DNA from: Paramylibacter ulvae
GTDB lineage: Bacteria > Pseudomonadota > Alphaproteobacteria > Rhodobacterales > Rhodobacteraceae
Assembly: GCF_014652655.1 (NCBI RefSeq)
Contig: NZ_BMZF01000006.1
Coordinates: 62,001-126,000 of the forward strand
Length of the DNA: 64,000 nt
Reading direction: 5' to 3'
Part shown: piece by piece, positions 35,381 to 44,169 of the stretch
How positions within the stretch are numbered: position 1 is the first letter of the stretch
Layout of the letters: every line of letters begins with the position of its first letter
Made by a program: the position numbers and the translations under genes
The notes under the pieces: generated by a model
Told to the model about the DNA's origin: nothing
Databases searched by the model: none
What the model saw: the letters and a program-made list of their open reading frames with translations, nothing else

Positions 35381-37036
35381 ATGAGCGAAAACATGCGCGA
35401 GTCTATGGAATATGATGTGGTTATCGTGGGCGCTGGCCCTGCTGGCCTGTCTGCTGCGATCCGATTGAAACAACTTGATGAAAATCTGGACGTTGTTGTT
35501 TTGGAAAAAGGGTCCGAAGTGGGGGCGCATATTTTATCAGGTGCTGTGCTTGATCCGTCTGGCATCAATAAACTGATCCCAGATTGGAAAGAAAAAGGCG
35601 CGCCGATCAACGTTGCGGTCAAAGAAGATAACTTTTTGATGTTGTCCGAAAAAGGCAGCACTAAGCTTCCTAATTTTGCGATGCCACCTTTGATGAACAA
35701 TCACGGCAATTATATTGTTTCGATGGCGAATGTTTGCCGCTGGATGGCGGAACAGGCCGAGGCATTGGGCGTCGAAGTGTTCCCAGGCATGGCCTGTTCG
35801 GAATTGGTTTACGGTGAAAACGGTGAGCTAAAGGGCGTTGTTGCGGGTGAATTTGGCAAAAACCCAGATGGCACCGAGGGTTCGGGATACGAACCTGGCA
35901 TGGAATTGCACGGCAAATATGTGTTCCTGTCCGAAGGTGTGCGTGGTTCGCTGTCCAAACAGGTGATTGCCAAATATGATCTTGCCAAAGATGCCGATGT
36001 CCCAAAGTTCGGTCTGGGGATGAAAGAGATTTGGGAAATCAAACCCGAAAACCATAACGAAGGCGAAGTAACGCATACGTTGGGTTGGCCGCTGGGCAAC
36101 GAAGCGGGTGGTGGTTCGTTCCTTTATCACATCGATAATAACCAAGTGTACGTGGGTTATATAATTGATTTAAATTATAAAAATCCACATCTGTTTCCAT
36201 ATATGGAATTTCAGCGCTGGAAACATCACCCCGACATCGCCAAGGTGTTAGAGGGCGGCAAACGCGTGGCATATGGCGCACGCGCCGTAACCAAGGGCGG
36301 TTTCCAATCAATGCCAAAGGCAAGCTTTCCTGGTGGTGCATTGTTGGGCTGTTCCGTTGGTTTGGTGAATTTGCCACGGATCAAGGGCAATCATAACGCA
36401 ATGTTGTCGGGCATGGCGGCGGCAGAGGCTGCGCATGAGGCATTAAAGGCTGGGCGTTCTGGTGATGAACTAACGGCATATGACACCGAATTGCGCGAAG
36501 GCGCGGTTGGCAAAGATTTGAAACCAGTGCGAAATGTTGCACCGATGAACGGCAAATTTGGCCCGAAAATCGGTATGATGCTGGGCGGATTTGATATGTG
36601 GTTTCAAACCATTTTCAAATTTAGCCTGTTTGGCACGGTAAAACACGGTAAAAACGATGCGGAGTCAACGGGTAAGGCCGCAGATTACGCACCGATCAAT
36701 TATCCCAAGCCAGATGGCAAGCTCAGCTTTGATCGTCTCACAAACGTGAGTTTTTCTGCGACAAACCACGCCGAAGAACAGCCATGCCATTTGCAATTAC
36801 GCGACCCTAACATCCCGATTGATGTCAATTTGCCCGAATTTGCAGAACCCGCACAACGGTACTGCCCCGCGGGCGTTTACGAGGTGTTGCGCGATGATGA
36901 TGGTTCAAACCCACGTTTCCAAATTAATGCGCAAAACTGTGTGCATTGTAAAACCTGTGACATCAAAGACCCAAGCCAGAACATCACTTGGGTAACACCA
37001 CAAGGTGGTGAAGGTCCAAATTATCCAAATATGTGA
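35381..37036 (+). CDS. Electron transfer flavoprotein-ubiquinone oxidoreductase
   Basis: 551 aa. FAD-binding VVIVGAGPAGLSAAIRL at the N-terminus, the membrane-associating quinone region in the middle, and a C-terminal 4Fe-4S domain (CPAGVYEV with NCVHCKTCDIKDP) define ETF-QO. It passes electrons from reduced ETF, produced by acyl-CoA and other dehydrogenases, to ubiquinone. The ATG at 35381 has GGAG eight bases upstream; an in-frame ATG at 35354 lacks one. The etfAB genes are not nearby. Confidence 0.96.
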   Translation: MSENMRESMEYDVVIVGAGPAGLSAAIRLKQLDENLDVVVLEKGSEVGAHILSGAVLDPSGINKLIPDWKEKGAPINVAVKEDNFLMLSEKGSTKLPNFAMPPLMNNHGNYIVSMANVCRWMAEQAEALGVEVFPGMACSELVYGENGELKGVVAGEFGKNPDGTEGSGYEPGMELHGKYVFLSEGVRGSLSKQVIAKYDLAKDADVPKFGLGMKEIWEIKPENHNEGEVTHTLGWPLGNEAGGGSFLYHIDNNQVYVGYIIDLNYKNPHLFPYMEFQRWKHHPDIAKVLEGGKRVAYGARAVTKGGFQSMPKASFPGGALLGCSVGLVNLPRIKGNHNAMLSGMAAAEAAHEALKAGRSGDELTAYDTELREGAVGKDLKPVRNVAPMNGKFGPKIGMMLGGFDMWFQTIFKFSLFGTVKHGKNDAESTGKAADYAPINYPKPDGKLSFDRLTNVSFSATNHAEEQPCHLQLRDPNIPIDVNLPEFAEPAQRYCPAGVYEVLRDDDGSNPRFQINAQNCVHCKTCDIKDPSQNITWVTPQGGEGPNYPNM

Positions 37037-37040
37037 TGCA

Positions 37041-37077
37041 AATGCGCCGATACTGAATTGTGATGTATCGGCGCATT
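37041..37077 (+). terminator. Long hairpin after ETF-QO gene
   Basis: Perfect 13-bp arms at 37041-37053 and 37065-37077 with an 11-nt loop, beginning 4 nt after the stop. No T run follows, so it may terminate weakly or stabilise the mRNA 3' end. Confidence 0.6.
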
Positions 37078-37145
37078 ACTGCGAATTGCCTTTGGTATCT
37101 GGTACGGCTAGCATGTATGCTTGAACGGATATAAGGCAGGTTTCA

Positions 37146-38846
37146 ATGGCGCTCAAAAAGACAATTCACGCAGGCTTACTCGGTTGCTTTTTGGCATGCC
37201 CAACTCAGGTGTTTTCTGATGGGCTGGCGGGCGCCTATCTATCCGGAAATCTGGCCAATGCACAAAATGATTATGCGGCGGCGGCGCGATATTTTTCTCA
37301 AGCGTTGATTGATGATCCAGACAATGTTTACCTGATGCAAAGCGCGTTATTGGCGATGGTTGCCAAAGGTGACGTTGGCGATGCTGCTGTTCTGGCCGAA
37401 AAAATTGCCGAGCTTGGCGAAAATTCACACCTTTCTGATTTGGTGTTGTTGGCCGACAGTATCAAACGTTCTGATTTTAATGCGGCTGCGCGTTTGTTGT
37501 CGCGTGAAGATCACGATTTCACAGAATTATTGTCTGGTTTGATGTCAGGCTGGGTTGAACTTGGTCTTGGGAAAATGGCATCTGCGTCGGATGTTTTTGA
37601 TGCACTTCAGGAACCAGAGGTCGTGCGATTATTTGGCCAATATCACAAGGCATTGGCGCTGGCCGTCGTCGGTGATTTTGGTGGTGCTGATAAGTTACTA
37701 GAAGGCGATGAACGCGGTAATTTGCGCCTTAATCGCGGTAGTTTGATCGCACATGCACAAATATTAAGCCAACTTGATCGCAACCCAGAAGCGGTCGAAA
37801 TGCTGAACGACAGTTTGAATGGGACAATTGATTTGCAACTGACGCAATTGCGCGACCAGCTCCAAAATAACGAACCTGTAGAATATAATTTCATTACGAG
37901 TGCCCAAGAAGGCGCTGCAGAGGTGTTCTTTACCCTTGCCAGCGCGTTGAATGATGATGACAATGAATATTCCAGCCTGCTTTACACACGCTTGGCTCAA
38001 TATTTGCGCCCACAAAACACGGGCGCGATATTGCTTGCTGCGGAAATTTTGCGAGACCAAGGTCAGTTCGAGCTGGCGACAGAAATTTATTCCGAAGTGG
38101 AAGCCAGCGATCCGTTGTTTTTGGATGCGGAACTAGGGCGTGCGGATACGTTACTGGACGCGGACAAACCCGAAGCGGCGATCGAAGTTTTGCGAAACCT
38201 TAGCCGCAGCCACAGCGACATCCCGCGAGTTTTCATGTCGCTTGGTGATGCCCTGCGCAGCACGAGTGATTTTGCGCAATCGCGCAAAGCATATGAAAAA
38301 GCGCTCGCAATGATTCCGAACCCACAGCGCAACCACTGGTTTTTGCTCTATGCGATGGGAATTTGTTCGGAACAGTTGAAAGATTGGGATCGCGCGGAAC
38401 GTGAATTTAGGCAGGCTCTTGAGCTTTCACCTGGGCAACCGTTGGTGCTCAATTATTTGGGTTATTCGTTGGTGGAACAACGCATGAAGCTCGACGAAGC
38501 ATTGGCGATGATCAAAGAAGCGGTCGCTGCACGACCAGATAGTGGTTTCATCACCGACAGTTTGGGATGGGTTTTGTATCGTCTTGAAAAATATGAAGAA
38601 GCGGTTGAACCAATGGAACTCGCTATTGAACTTATTCCTGATGATCCAGTGATTAACGATCATTTGGGGGATGTTTATTGGAAGGTAGATCGTAAACGCG
38701 AGGCCGAATTTCAATGGAAACGCGCACTGTCATTTGACCCCGAACCAGAAGACGCAACGCGTATTCGCCGCAAGCTCGAAGTTGGGCTAGATGTGGTATT
38801 AGAATCTGAAGATGCGCAAAAGGCGACTACTGGAAATGGAAATTAA
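37146..38846 (+). CDS. Exported tetratricopeptide-repeat protein
   Basis: 566 aa. A signal-like N-terminus (AGLLGCFLACPTQVFS) contains an LLGC that could act as a lipobox, so it is either periplasmic or a lipoprotein. TPR units extend through most of the chain, clearest in NDYAAAARYFSQALIDDPDN, QSRKAYEKALAMIPNP, REFRQALELSPGQPLVLNYL and KYEEAVEPMELAIELIPDDP. TPR proteins act as protein-protein adaptors; the partner is unknown. Its 3' end overlaps ispE by 11 nt, indicating co-transcription. Confidence 0.88.
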   Translation: MALKKTIHAGLLGCFLACPTQVFSDGLAGAYLSGNLANAQNDYAAAARYFSQALIDDPDNVYLMQSALLAMVAKGDVGDAAVLAEKIAELGENSHLSDLVLLADSIKRSDFNAAARLLSREDHDFTELLSGLMSGWVELGLGKMASASDVFDALQEPEVVRLFGQYHKALALAVVGDFGGADKLLEGDERGNLRLNRGSLIAHAQILSQLDRNPEAVEMLNDSLNGTIDLQLTQLRDQLQNNEPVEYNFITSAQEGAAEVFFTLASALNDDDNEYSSLLYTRLAQYLRPQNTGAILLAAEILRDQGQFELATEIYSEVEASDPLFLDAELGRADTLLDADKPEAAIEVLRNLSRSHSDIPRVFMSLGDALRSTSDFAQSRKAYEKALAMIPNPQRNHWFLLYAMGICSEQLKDWDRAEREFRQALELSPGQPLVLNYLGYSLVEQRMKLDEALAMIKEAVAARPDSGFITDSLGWVLYRLEKYEEAVEPMELAIELIPDDPVINDHLGDVYWKVDRKREAEFQWKRALSFDPEPEDATRIRRKLEVGLDVVLESEDAQKATTGNGN

Positions 38847-39654
38847 GGCCCGCGCAAAGGTAAATTTATGTTTGCATGTGGTTGGTCAACGCGAAGACGG
38901 GTATCACCTGTTAGACAGCTTGGTGGTCTTTGCTGATATTGGCGATGATATCTCTGTGGAGCCAGACAATAAGTTTTTGCTGGAAATCGATGGGCCGTTC
39001 GCTGCGGGGCTTTCGAATGGTTCCGACAATTTGGTGCTACGTGCTGCCAAGATGTACGAAAACACATGTAACGGTGCTGCAATTCGTTTGACCAAGACCC
39101 TCCCGATTTCGTCGGGCATTGGCGGTGGATCTGCGGATGCGGCGGCGGTTTTACGCGCGATCAGTGACATGTCTGGCGCTCCAATTCCTGCAGATAACGG
39201 TTTGTCGCTGGGAGCAGATGTTCCCGTTTGCTTGATGGGCAGTGCCTGTCGTATGCGTGGGATTGGGGGTGAATTAACGCCGTTACATAATATCCCAACG
39301 CTTAATGCGGTTTTGGTGAACCCAAATGTTTCGGTATCAACGCCCGAAATTTTTCGCGCATTGGATTGCAAAACAAACCCAAATATCGGTGACTTTGACG
39401 GTACAAATTTTTTGGAAGAACTCAAAAATACACGCAACGATTTGCAAAAAACTGCAATTCAAATTGAACCTATTATCGCGGATTGTTTGGCCAGCCTTAT
39501 GCAGTCTGATGCAAATTTTGTGCGGATGTCGGGATCTGGGGCCACATGCTTTGGTCTGTTCGATTCGGCATCAAACGCAAGCCATGCCGCCAAAATTATC
39601 AAAAAAGACCATCCCGAATGGTGGGTCGCACCCTGTGTTTTAAACGGCGCGTGA
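38836..39654 (+). CDS. ispE: 4-diphosphocytidyl-2-C-methyl-D-erythritol kinase
   Basis: 272 aa GHMP kinase of the MEP isoprenoid pathway. ARAKVNLCLHVVGQREDGYH is the substrate-binding start, PISSGIGGGSADAAAVLRA the ATP-binding glycine loop and RMSGSGATCFGLF motif III. It is shorter than E. coli IspE (283 aa), within the normal range. Start at 38836 inside the end of the TPR gene. The 3' end overlaps the convergent polyprenyl synthase gene by 15 nt, so two isoprenoid genes meet here. Confidence 0.94.
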   Translation: MEIKARAKVNLCLHVVGQREDGYHLLDSLVVFADIGDDISVEPDNKFLLEIDGPFAAGLSNGSDNLVLRAAKMYENTCNGAAIRLTKTLPISSGIGGGSADAAAVLRAISDMSGAPIPADNGLSLGADVPVCLMGSACRMRGIGGELTPLHNIPTLNAVLVNPNVSVSTPEIFRALDCKTNPNIGDFDGTNFLEELKNTRNDLQKTAIQIEPIIADCLASLMQSDANFVRMSGSGATCFGLFDSASNASHAAKIIKKDHPEWWVAPCVLNGA

Positions 39655-40623
39655 CACGACAAAATCTGCCAAATCAAGCAAGATTTCTTTTAATTCACTG
39701 TCGGGAATTTCTGATAATGCAGATTTTGCCTGGTTGGCATATGCGATTGCTTGATCTTTGGTGTCATCTAAACAATTGTATTTGTCGAGCAACGTAAGTG
39801 CAGTTTCCAAGTCACCTTCGTCTTGCTTGCCTTTTTCGATCACACGTTCCCAGTATTGTTTTTCATCGGGCGTCGCGTTTGCCACGGCTTTGATCACAGG
39901 CAATGTAAGTTTGCGTTCGCGAAAGTCATCGCCGATGTTTTTACCCAAACTAGCCGCAACACCGCTGTAATCCAAAAGATCATCAACAATTTGAAAGCTG
40001 ATGCCCAAAGCGTCGCCGTAATTATAGAGCGCGGCGATATGACTTTCAGGTGCCGATGCGATCACACCGCCGACCTGTGTAGCCGCGGAAAACAATGCCG
40101 CGGTTTTACCACGGATCACTTTGAAATATGTGTCTTCGTTGGTTTTTAGGTTCTGTGCAGCTGTAAGTTGCAAAACTTCACCCTCTGCGATGGTTGCAGA
40201 CGCGTTTGCCAGAATATCCAACACACGCAAGTTTCCAGTTTCAACCATCAATTGGAATGAGCGTGAAAACAGATAGTCGCCCACCAATACGGATGATTGA
40301 TTGTCCCACAACAAATTAGCGGTCGGGCGGCCACGACGTTGGGCACTTTCATCAACGACATCATCATGGAGCAAAGTCGCAGTGTGAATGAATTCAACCG
40401 TTGCCGCCAGATGGATGTGATATGGGCCGTCATATCCACAGAGTTTCGCCGCCGCCAATGTTAACAACGGGCGCAAACGTTTTCCGCCAGCTTCGACCAA
40501 ATGCTTTGTTACCTCTGGGATACGCGGCGCATTTTTTGACGCCATTCGCGCTGTAATCAATTGATTAACAGCATTCATTTCATCGTTTAGCAATGACATT
40601 AAGCGATCTTGAGGTTTGCTCAC
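39640..40623 (-). CDS. All-trans polyprenyl diphosphate synthase (ubiquinone side-chain)
   Basis: 327 aa from GTG 40623, which has AGGA nine bases upstream; ATG 40599 is the alternative. Both aspartate-rich motifs are present (LLHDDVVDESAQRRGRP and QIVDDLLDYSG), with GGKRLRPLLTL and FRERKLTLPVI. It elongates isoprenyl diphosphates, probably to a C50 (decaprenyl) or C40 chain for ubiquinone; chain length cannot be read reliably here. It is the convergent neighbour of ispE. Confidence 0.93.
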   Translation of the reverse strand: MSKPQDRLMSLLNDEMNAVNQLITARMASKNAPRIPEVTKHLVEAGGKRLRPLLTLAAAKLCGYDGPYHIHLAATVEFIHTATLLHDDVVDESAQRRGRPTANLLWDNQSSVLVGDYLFSRSFQLMVETGNLRVLDILANASATIAEGEVLQLTAAQNLKTNEDTYFKVIRGKTAALFSAATQVGGVIASAPESHIAALYNYGDALGISFQIVDDLLDYSGVAASLGKNIGDDFRERKLTLPVIKAVANATPDEKQYWERVIEKGKQDEGDLETALTLLDKYNCLDDTKDQAIAYANQAKSALSEIPDSELKEILLDLADFVVSRAV

Positions 40624-40693
40624 GGCGGTAATTCCTAGGCTAATTGTAATTCGGATCTCGACATTGCATCGAAACACCCGTTAAGCCAAGGAT

Positions 40694-40912
40694 ATGAAAG
40701 AATTGCTTCGTACAACAGACCCAACGTTGGTTCCCTTTGTCACAGCCTTGCTTATGGCAGAGGATATAGAGTGCTTTGATCTGGACGTCCATATGAGCAT
40801 TCTGGAAGGGTCGATTGGCGTGATGCCGCGACGCATCATGGTGGCCGATCGTCATTTGTTTCGTGCGCGCGCCATTTTACGTGACAACGATGTTGAATAT
40901 TCGCAAAGTTGA
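40694..40912 (+). CDS. DUF2007 family small protein
   Basis: 72 aa. The pattern ELLRTTDPTLVPFVTALL, AEDIECFDLDVH, PRRIMVADRHLFRARAIL fits DUF2007, a small ferredoxin-like-fold family proposed to act as signal-transducing or regulatory proteins. The function is unknown. Divergent from the polyprenyl synthase and directly upstream of a methyltransferase gene. Confidence 0.85.
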   Translation: MKELLRTTDPTLVPFVTALLMAEDIECFDLDVHMSILEGSIGVMPRRIMVADRHLFRARAILRDNDVEYSQS

Positions 40913-40917
40913 GCGAA

Positions 40918-41652
40918 ATGAAAACCACAACTGACAAATTTTTAGATGGCCGTATTGCCGCCAAACAGCCGATCAATGGGTATCGCGCGGCAACTGATCC
41001 AGTATTGTTGGCAGCAAGTGTTGATATTTCGCTGGGACGTCGTGTGTTGGATGTTGGCTGTGGTGTTGGGGTCGCGAGCCTGTGTTTGGCGGCGCGATTG
41101 CCCGATGTGGAAATATCTGGACTAGAGATTCAGGATCTATACGCAAGGTTGGCGTCACAAAATGCCAGCGCAAACAATGTGAATTTGGCTGTGCATCACG
41201 GTGATCTAAACGCGCTACCAATCGCGTTGAAAGATCAGGTGTTTGACCAAGTCATAACCAACCCACCGTTTCACCGAAATAAATCAGTGTCACAGAATGC
41301 TGGCAAAGCCTTGGCCGATCACGAAACGCTGGGTTTGTCAAAATGGATCGCGTTATCGCTACGCCGCGTTCGTCCACATGGGTATTTTACGATTATCCAT
41401 ATGGCAGAGGTTTTGCCCGATATTTTACAAGCGTTGGATAACTGTGGTGATATCCGCATCCTACCTTTTGCACCGCGGCGCGGGCAAATGGCGAACCGCG
41501 TTTTGGTTCGTGCGCGAAAATTGAGTAAAACTCCCGCACGATTATTGCCACCATTCATTATGCATCGGGGTAAAGCACATGACGTGGACGGCGACAGTTA
41601 TACCAAACAAGCCAAAAAAATCTTGCGCGACGCCGCGCCGCTTCAAATTTAA
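40918..41652 (+). CDS. TrmN6-type adenine-N6 methyltransferase (tRNA1(Val)-like)
   Basis: 244 aa. N-terminal FLDGRIAAKQPINGYRAATD is typical of the YfiC/TrmN6 group; SAM motif I is VLDVGCGVGVASLCLA and the catalytic motif is ITNPPFHRN (NPPF, as in N6-adenine methyltransferases). The E. coli relative methylates A37 of tRNA1(Val); the substrate here is inferred. A TTG at 40909 overlapping the upstream stop is an alternative start. An inverted repeat follows the gene. Confidence 0.87.
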   Translation: MKTTTDKFLDGRIAAKQPINGYRAATDPVLLAASVDISLGRRVLDVGCGVGVASLCLAARLPDVEISGLEIQDLYARLASQNASANNVNLAVHHGDLNALPIALKDQVFDQVITNPPFHRNKSVSQNAGKALADHETLGLSKWIALSLRRVRPHGYFTIIHMAEVLPDILQALDNCGDIRILPFAPRRGQMANRVLVRARKLSKTPARLLPPFIMHRGKAHDVDGDSYTKQAKKILRDAAPLQI

Positions 41653-41663
41653 CATTTTGTTTA

Positions 41664-41697
41664 GGCCTGCATGTGCAAAATCATGCGCATGCAGGCC
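41664..41697 (+). terminator. Hairpin after the methyltransferase gene
   Basis: GGCCTGCATG (41664-41673) and CATGCAGGCC (41688-41697) form a perfect 10-bp stem, and the loop can pair further (TGC/GCG). It starts 12 nt after the stop. No T run follows. Confidence 0.5.
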
Positions 41698-41787
41698 AAT
41701 TCACGAAGCTTAAAATTTGTTTTACGTGACAGGAATCGATTTCTGTGGTGAACTTGGGTTGTGACAATTCAAAAAATGGAGGTGCCT

Positions 41788-41952
41788 ATGACTATGAGTT
41801 CACACATTTCAGAGCTCAAAAAGAAGCATGAAAAGCTTTCTCAGAAAATCGAACTTATCCAACAAAAGCCGAGTACGGATGTGTTGGAGGTAAGTAGCCT
41901 CAAAAAACAAAAACTTCAGCTAAAAGAAGAAATCGAGCGTTTGTCAGCTTAG
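41788..41952 (+). CDS. Small coiled-coil protein (DUF465/YdcH-like)
   Basis: 54 aa, almost wholly a charged coiled coil (ISELKKKHEKLSQKIELIQQ, SSLKKQKLQLKEEIERL), matching the DUF465/YdcH family of very short helical proteins. Start at 41788, five bases after GGAGG; an ATG at 41794 is possible. It is a monocistronic gene between two hairpins. Function unknown. Confidence 0.85.
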   Translation: MTMSSHISELKKKHEKLSQKIELIQQKPSTDVLEVSSLKKQKLQLKEEIERLSA

Positions 41953-41961
41953 ATTTCAATA

Positions 41962-41986
41962 GGGCGTTCAAATTAACTGAACGCCC
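41962..41986 (+). terminator. Hairpin terminator after the coiled-coil gene
   Basis: GGGCGTTCA (41962-41970) and TGAACGCCC (41978-41986), a perfect 9-bp stem with a 7-nt loop, 9 nt after the stop and between convergent genes. The downstream sequence is A/T-rich but lacks a long T run. Confidence 0.7.
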
Positions 41987-42018
41987 GATATTTCGATATA
42001 TTTTGATGCTGGCCGAAA

Positions 42019-42846
42019 CTATCCAGCCGCCGAATACATTGACGAAGTCCATTCAGGAACAATTTGCGGTTTGCCAAGGTGAAAACCTTGCAGACAATCA
42101 ATGCCGACCTTTTGCAAAAAGGCCATTTCTTCTGCAGTTTCTACATGTTCCGCCACGGTGAACATATCAAATTGTTGCGCAATTGCGATCAGGGCGGTCG
42201 TTAATACTTGGTTATCGGCATCTTGGTGAATATTTTTAATAAACTGGCCGTCAATTTTCACGATATCAAATTGAAACTCCTTAAAAAAACGAAATGCGGT
42301 ATAGCCCGCACCAAAATCATCCAGTGCAAAGGAGACGCCACGTTTATGCAAATCGGCCATAAACACGCAGACAATATCTGGCATAAGCATTGCAGAGGAT
42401 TCGGTGATTTCCAAAATCAACCGCTCTGCGATTGTGGGGTCTTGTGCGAACCCTTGGTTGATAATTTCGTTCCAGCGTGGATAACCAATACTGCGCGCGG
42501 ACATATTAATGGCGAGTCGCAGGCTTGGTTCTGATGCAAGCGCGGCCAAGCCAAGTTCCAGTGCTTGGCAATCCAATATCCGGCCGAGTTCCGAGGTTTC
42601 GACCGCAGGCATGAAATCCTTGGCTGGGATAACTTCTTGGGTTTCATCGATCACTCGAATTAGCCCTTCGTAATAAGCTGCCTTTTCAGGGTGCTTTGCG
42701 TGTAAAATCGGCTGATAGGCGAGCAAAACATTTTTATTTTGAAACGCGCGACGTACGGTTTCAACAACCGGTTCTTCGCGTTTATTAACCACATATTCAA
42801 ATGGGTTTTCGGGACGTTTTGGTATTTTATAAGTTTGCGAAACCAT
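42019..42846 (-). CDS. Stand-alone EAL-domain protein (probable c-di-GMP phosphodiesterase)
   Basis: 275 aa from ATG 42846 (AAAGG eight bases upstream); longer in-frame starts exist at 42888 (ATG) and 42894 (GTG). Catalytic-type residues are largely present: the EAL motif as YYEGLIRV, Asn in LAINMSARS, Glu in LEITESSAM, DDFGAGYTAF for DDFGTGYSS, VKIDGQFI and AEHVET. It may therefore hydrolyse c-di-GMP, although the EGL and EHVET variants leave room for doubt. There is no GGDEF, sensor domain or membrane segment. It shares its upstream region with tag, which contains a LexA box. Confidence 0.88.
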   Translation of the reverse strand: MVSQTYKIPKRPENPFEYVVNKREEPVVETVRRAFQNKNVLLAYQPILHAKHPEKAAYYEGLIRVIDETQEVIPAKDFMPAVETSELGRILDCQALELGLAALASEPSLRLAINMSARSIGYPRWNEIINQGFAQDPTIAERLILEITESSAMLMPDIVCVFMADLHKRGVSFALDDFGAGYTAFRFFKEFQFDIVKIDGQFIKNIHQDADNQVLTTALIAIAQQFDMFTVAEHVETAEEMAFLQKVGIDCLQGFHLGKPQIVPEWTSSMYSAAG

Positions 42847-42893
42847 TACCCCAACCTTTCTGACAGAATTGATGCTAACATTCGCCATAATCA

Positions 42894-42908
42894 CTAATTG
42901 AAAGTTAA
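42894..42908 (-). promoter_or_regulatory. Near-match CtrA site upstream of the EAL gene
   Basis: On the minus strand TTAA-N7-TTAG, one base off the CtrA consensus, about 50 nt before the EAL start. Such near matches are common in AT-rich DNA; noted because a perfect site precedes the receiver gene at 4014. Confidence 0.2.
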
Positions 42909-42910
42909 TT

Positions 42911-42925
42911 GTTCACATTTTGTTC
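42911..42925 (+). promoter_or_regulatory. LexA (SOS) box GTTC-N7-GTTC upstream of tag
   Basis: GTTC at 42911-42914 and 42922-42925, separated by exactly seven bases, is the direct-repeat LexA operator known from Alphaproteobacteria. It lies 57 nt before the tag start and overlaps a plausible -35 (TTGTTC, 42920-42925) with a -10 AACAAT at 42944-42949. It is also within 70 nt of the divergent EAL gene, so either or both genes may be SOS-controlled. Confidence 0.65.
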
Positions 42926-42982
42926 TAATTTGATTAAACTTGGAACAATACGCCTAAGCCATTTAACTGTAAGGGAAAAACC

Positions 42983-43555
42983 ATGAATGATCGCTGTGAA
43001 TGGTGCGGAACAGATCCAATTTATATTAAATACCACGATGAAGAATGGGGCGTTCCCGAATATGATGGCCGTGCCTTGTGGGAAAAATTGGTTCTGGACG
43101 GGTTTCAGGCGGGATTAAGTTGGATAACGATTCTTAAAAAGCGCGATGCATTTCGCGATGCGTTTCATGGATTTGACCCACACAAAGTTGCCGAATTTAA
43201 CGAAGATAACATTCAGCATTTGTTGTGAAATGCTGGTATCATTCGCCATCGCGGCAAGATAGAAGCGGCGATCAAGGGTGCGCGTGCTTGGCAAACCATT
43301 GAGGCCGATATCGGGTTTAGCGACTATTTATGGGGTTTTGTCGATGGCGCACCGATTCAAAATCAATTCGATTTACGCGAACAGGTTCCAACACAATCCC
43401 CGCTGTCGGTGACCATTTCAAAAGATCTTAAAAAAAGAGGCTTCAATTTTTGCGGCCCGACAATTGTTTATGCGTTTATGGAGGCATGTGGATTGGTGAA
43501 CGATCATCAAACAACTTGCCCGCGCCACACAGACGTGCAGAAATTGATGCGATAA
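42983..43555 (+). pseudogene. tag: DNA-3-methyladenine glycosylase I (tag) interrupted by an in-frame TGA
   Basis: A single reading frame of 191 codons encodes a complete Tag-type glycosylase, which excises 3-methyladenine from alkylated DNA, except that codon 82 (43226-43228) is TGA. Before it: NDRCEWCGTDPIYIKYHDEE and FQAGLSWITILKKRDAF. After it, in the same frame: NAGIIRHRGKIEAAIKGARA, KKRGFNFCGPTIVYAFMEAC and GLVNDHQTTCPRH. The family's zinc ligands (Cys5, His18 and the C-terminal His and Cys) are kept. The TGA aligns with a Gln in E. coli Tag. The rest is undamaged, so the change is recent, a sequencing error, or read through. A LexA box precedes the gene. Confidence 0.88.
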
Positions 43556-43574
43556 CGACCAACAAGGAAAAGCA

Positions 43575-44150
43575 ATGTCCCAAAAATCGATTAGCAGATT
43601 TCCAGTGCCAGAAATCAAAGACATGCCAGATGACATCAAACAACGTGTTCTGGCGGTGCAAGAAAAGGCGGGATTTGTTCCCAATGTATTTTTGGCACTT
43701 GCGCATCGCCCCGATGAATTCCGCGCCTTTTTTGCGTATCACGATGCCTTAATGGAAAAAGACAGCGGTCTGTCACAGGCAGAACGGGAAATGATTATTG
43801 TGGCCACATCAAACGTAAACGGTTGTTTATATTGCGTGGTCGCACATGGTGCAGTTTTGCGTATCCGTGCGAAAAACGCTTTGATTGCGGATCAGGTCGC
43901 CGTGAATTATCGCAAAGCGGATATTTCGCCGCGCGAACATGCGATGCTGGATTTCGCGATGAAAGTTTGCAACAATAGCGCAGAAGTGAGCGATAAGGAC
44001 TATAAGACGTTAGGCGAACACGGGTTTAGCAAAGAAGACGTTTGGGACATCGCCGCCATCACCGCATTTTTTGGACTGTCTAATCGAATGGTAAACACCA
44101 TCGCGATGCGTCCGAATGATGAATTTTTTGGAATGGCACGCGAATTCTAA
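43575..44150 (+). CDS. Peroxidase-related protein of the AhpD/carboxymuconolactone decarboxylase family
   Basis: 191 aa. The AhpD-like core has the redox motif CLYCVVAHGAVLR (CxxCxxxH) after EREMIIVATSNVNG, and the C-terminal half contains SPREHAMLDFAMKVC and DVWDIAAITAFFGLSNRM. This length and layout match the uncharacterised peroxidase-related subgroup of the family. It is likely to act in peroxide or thiol redox chemistry (inference). It begins 19 nt after the tag frame and may share its transcript and SOS control. Confidence 0.87.
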   Translation: MSQKSISRFPVPEIKDMPDDIKQRVLAVQEKAGFVPNVFLALAHRPDEFRAFFAYHDALMEKDSGLSQAEREMIIVATSNVNGCLYCVVAHGAVLRIRAKNALIADQVAVNYRKADISPREHAMLDFAMKVCNNSAEVSDKDYKTLGEHGFSKEDVWDIAAITAFFGLSNRMVNTIAMRPNDEFFGMAREF

Positions 44151-44169
44151 TCAAATAGCGGAGGAAGTG

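Noticed and set aside
43226-43228. TGA in tag as a selenocysteine codon
   Set aside because: Tag enzymes have no Cys or Sec at this site, and no SECIS-like hairpin was noticed immediately downstream.
42983-43228. Stand-alone 81-aa N-terminal glycosylase domain protein
   Set aside because: The in-frame continuation to 43555 encodes the rest of Tag, so the short frame is a truncated product of the interrupted gene, not a separate gene.
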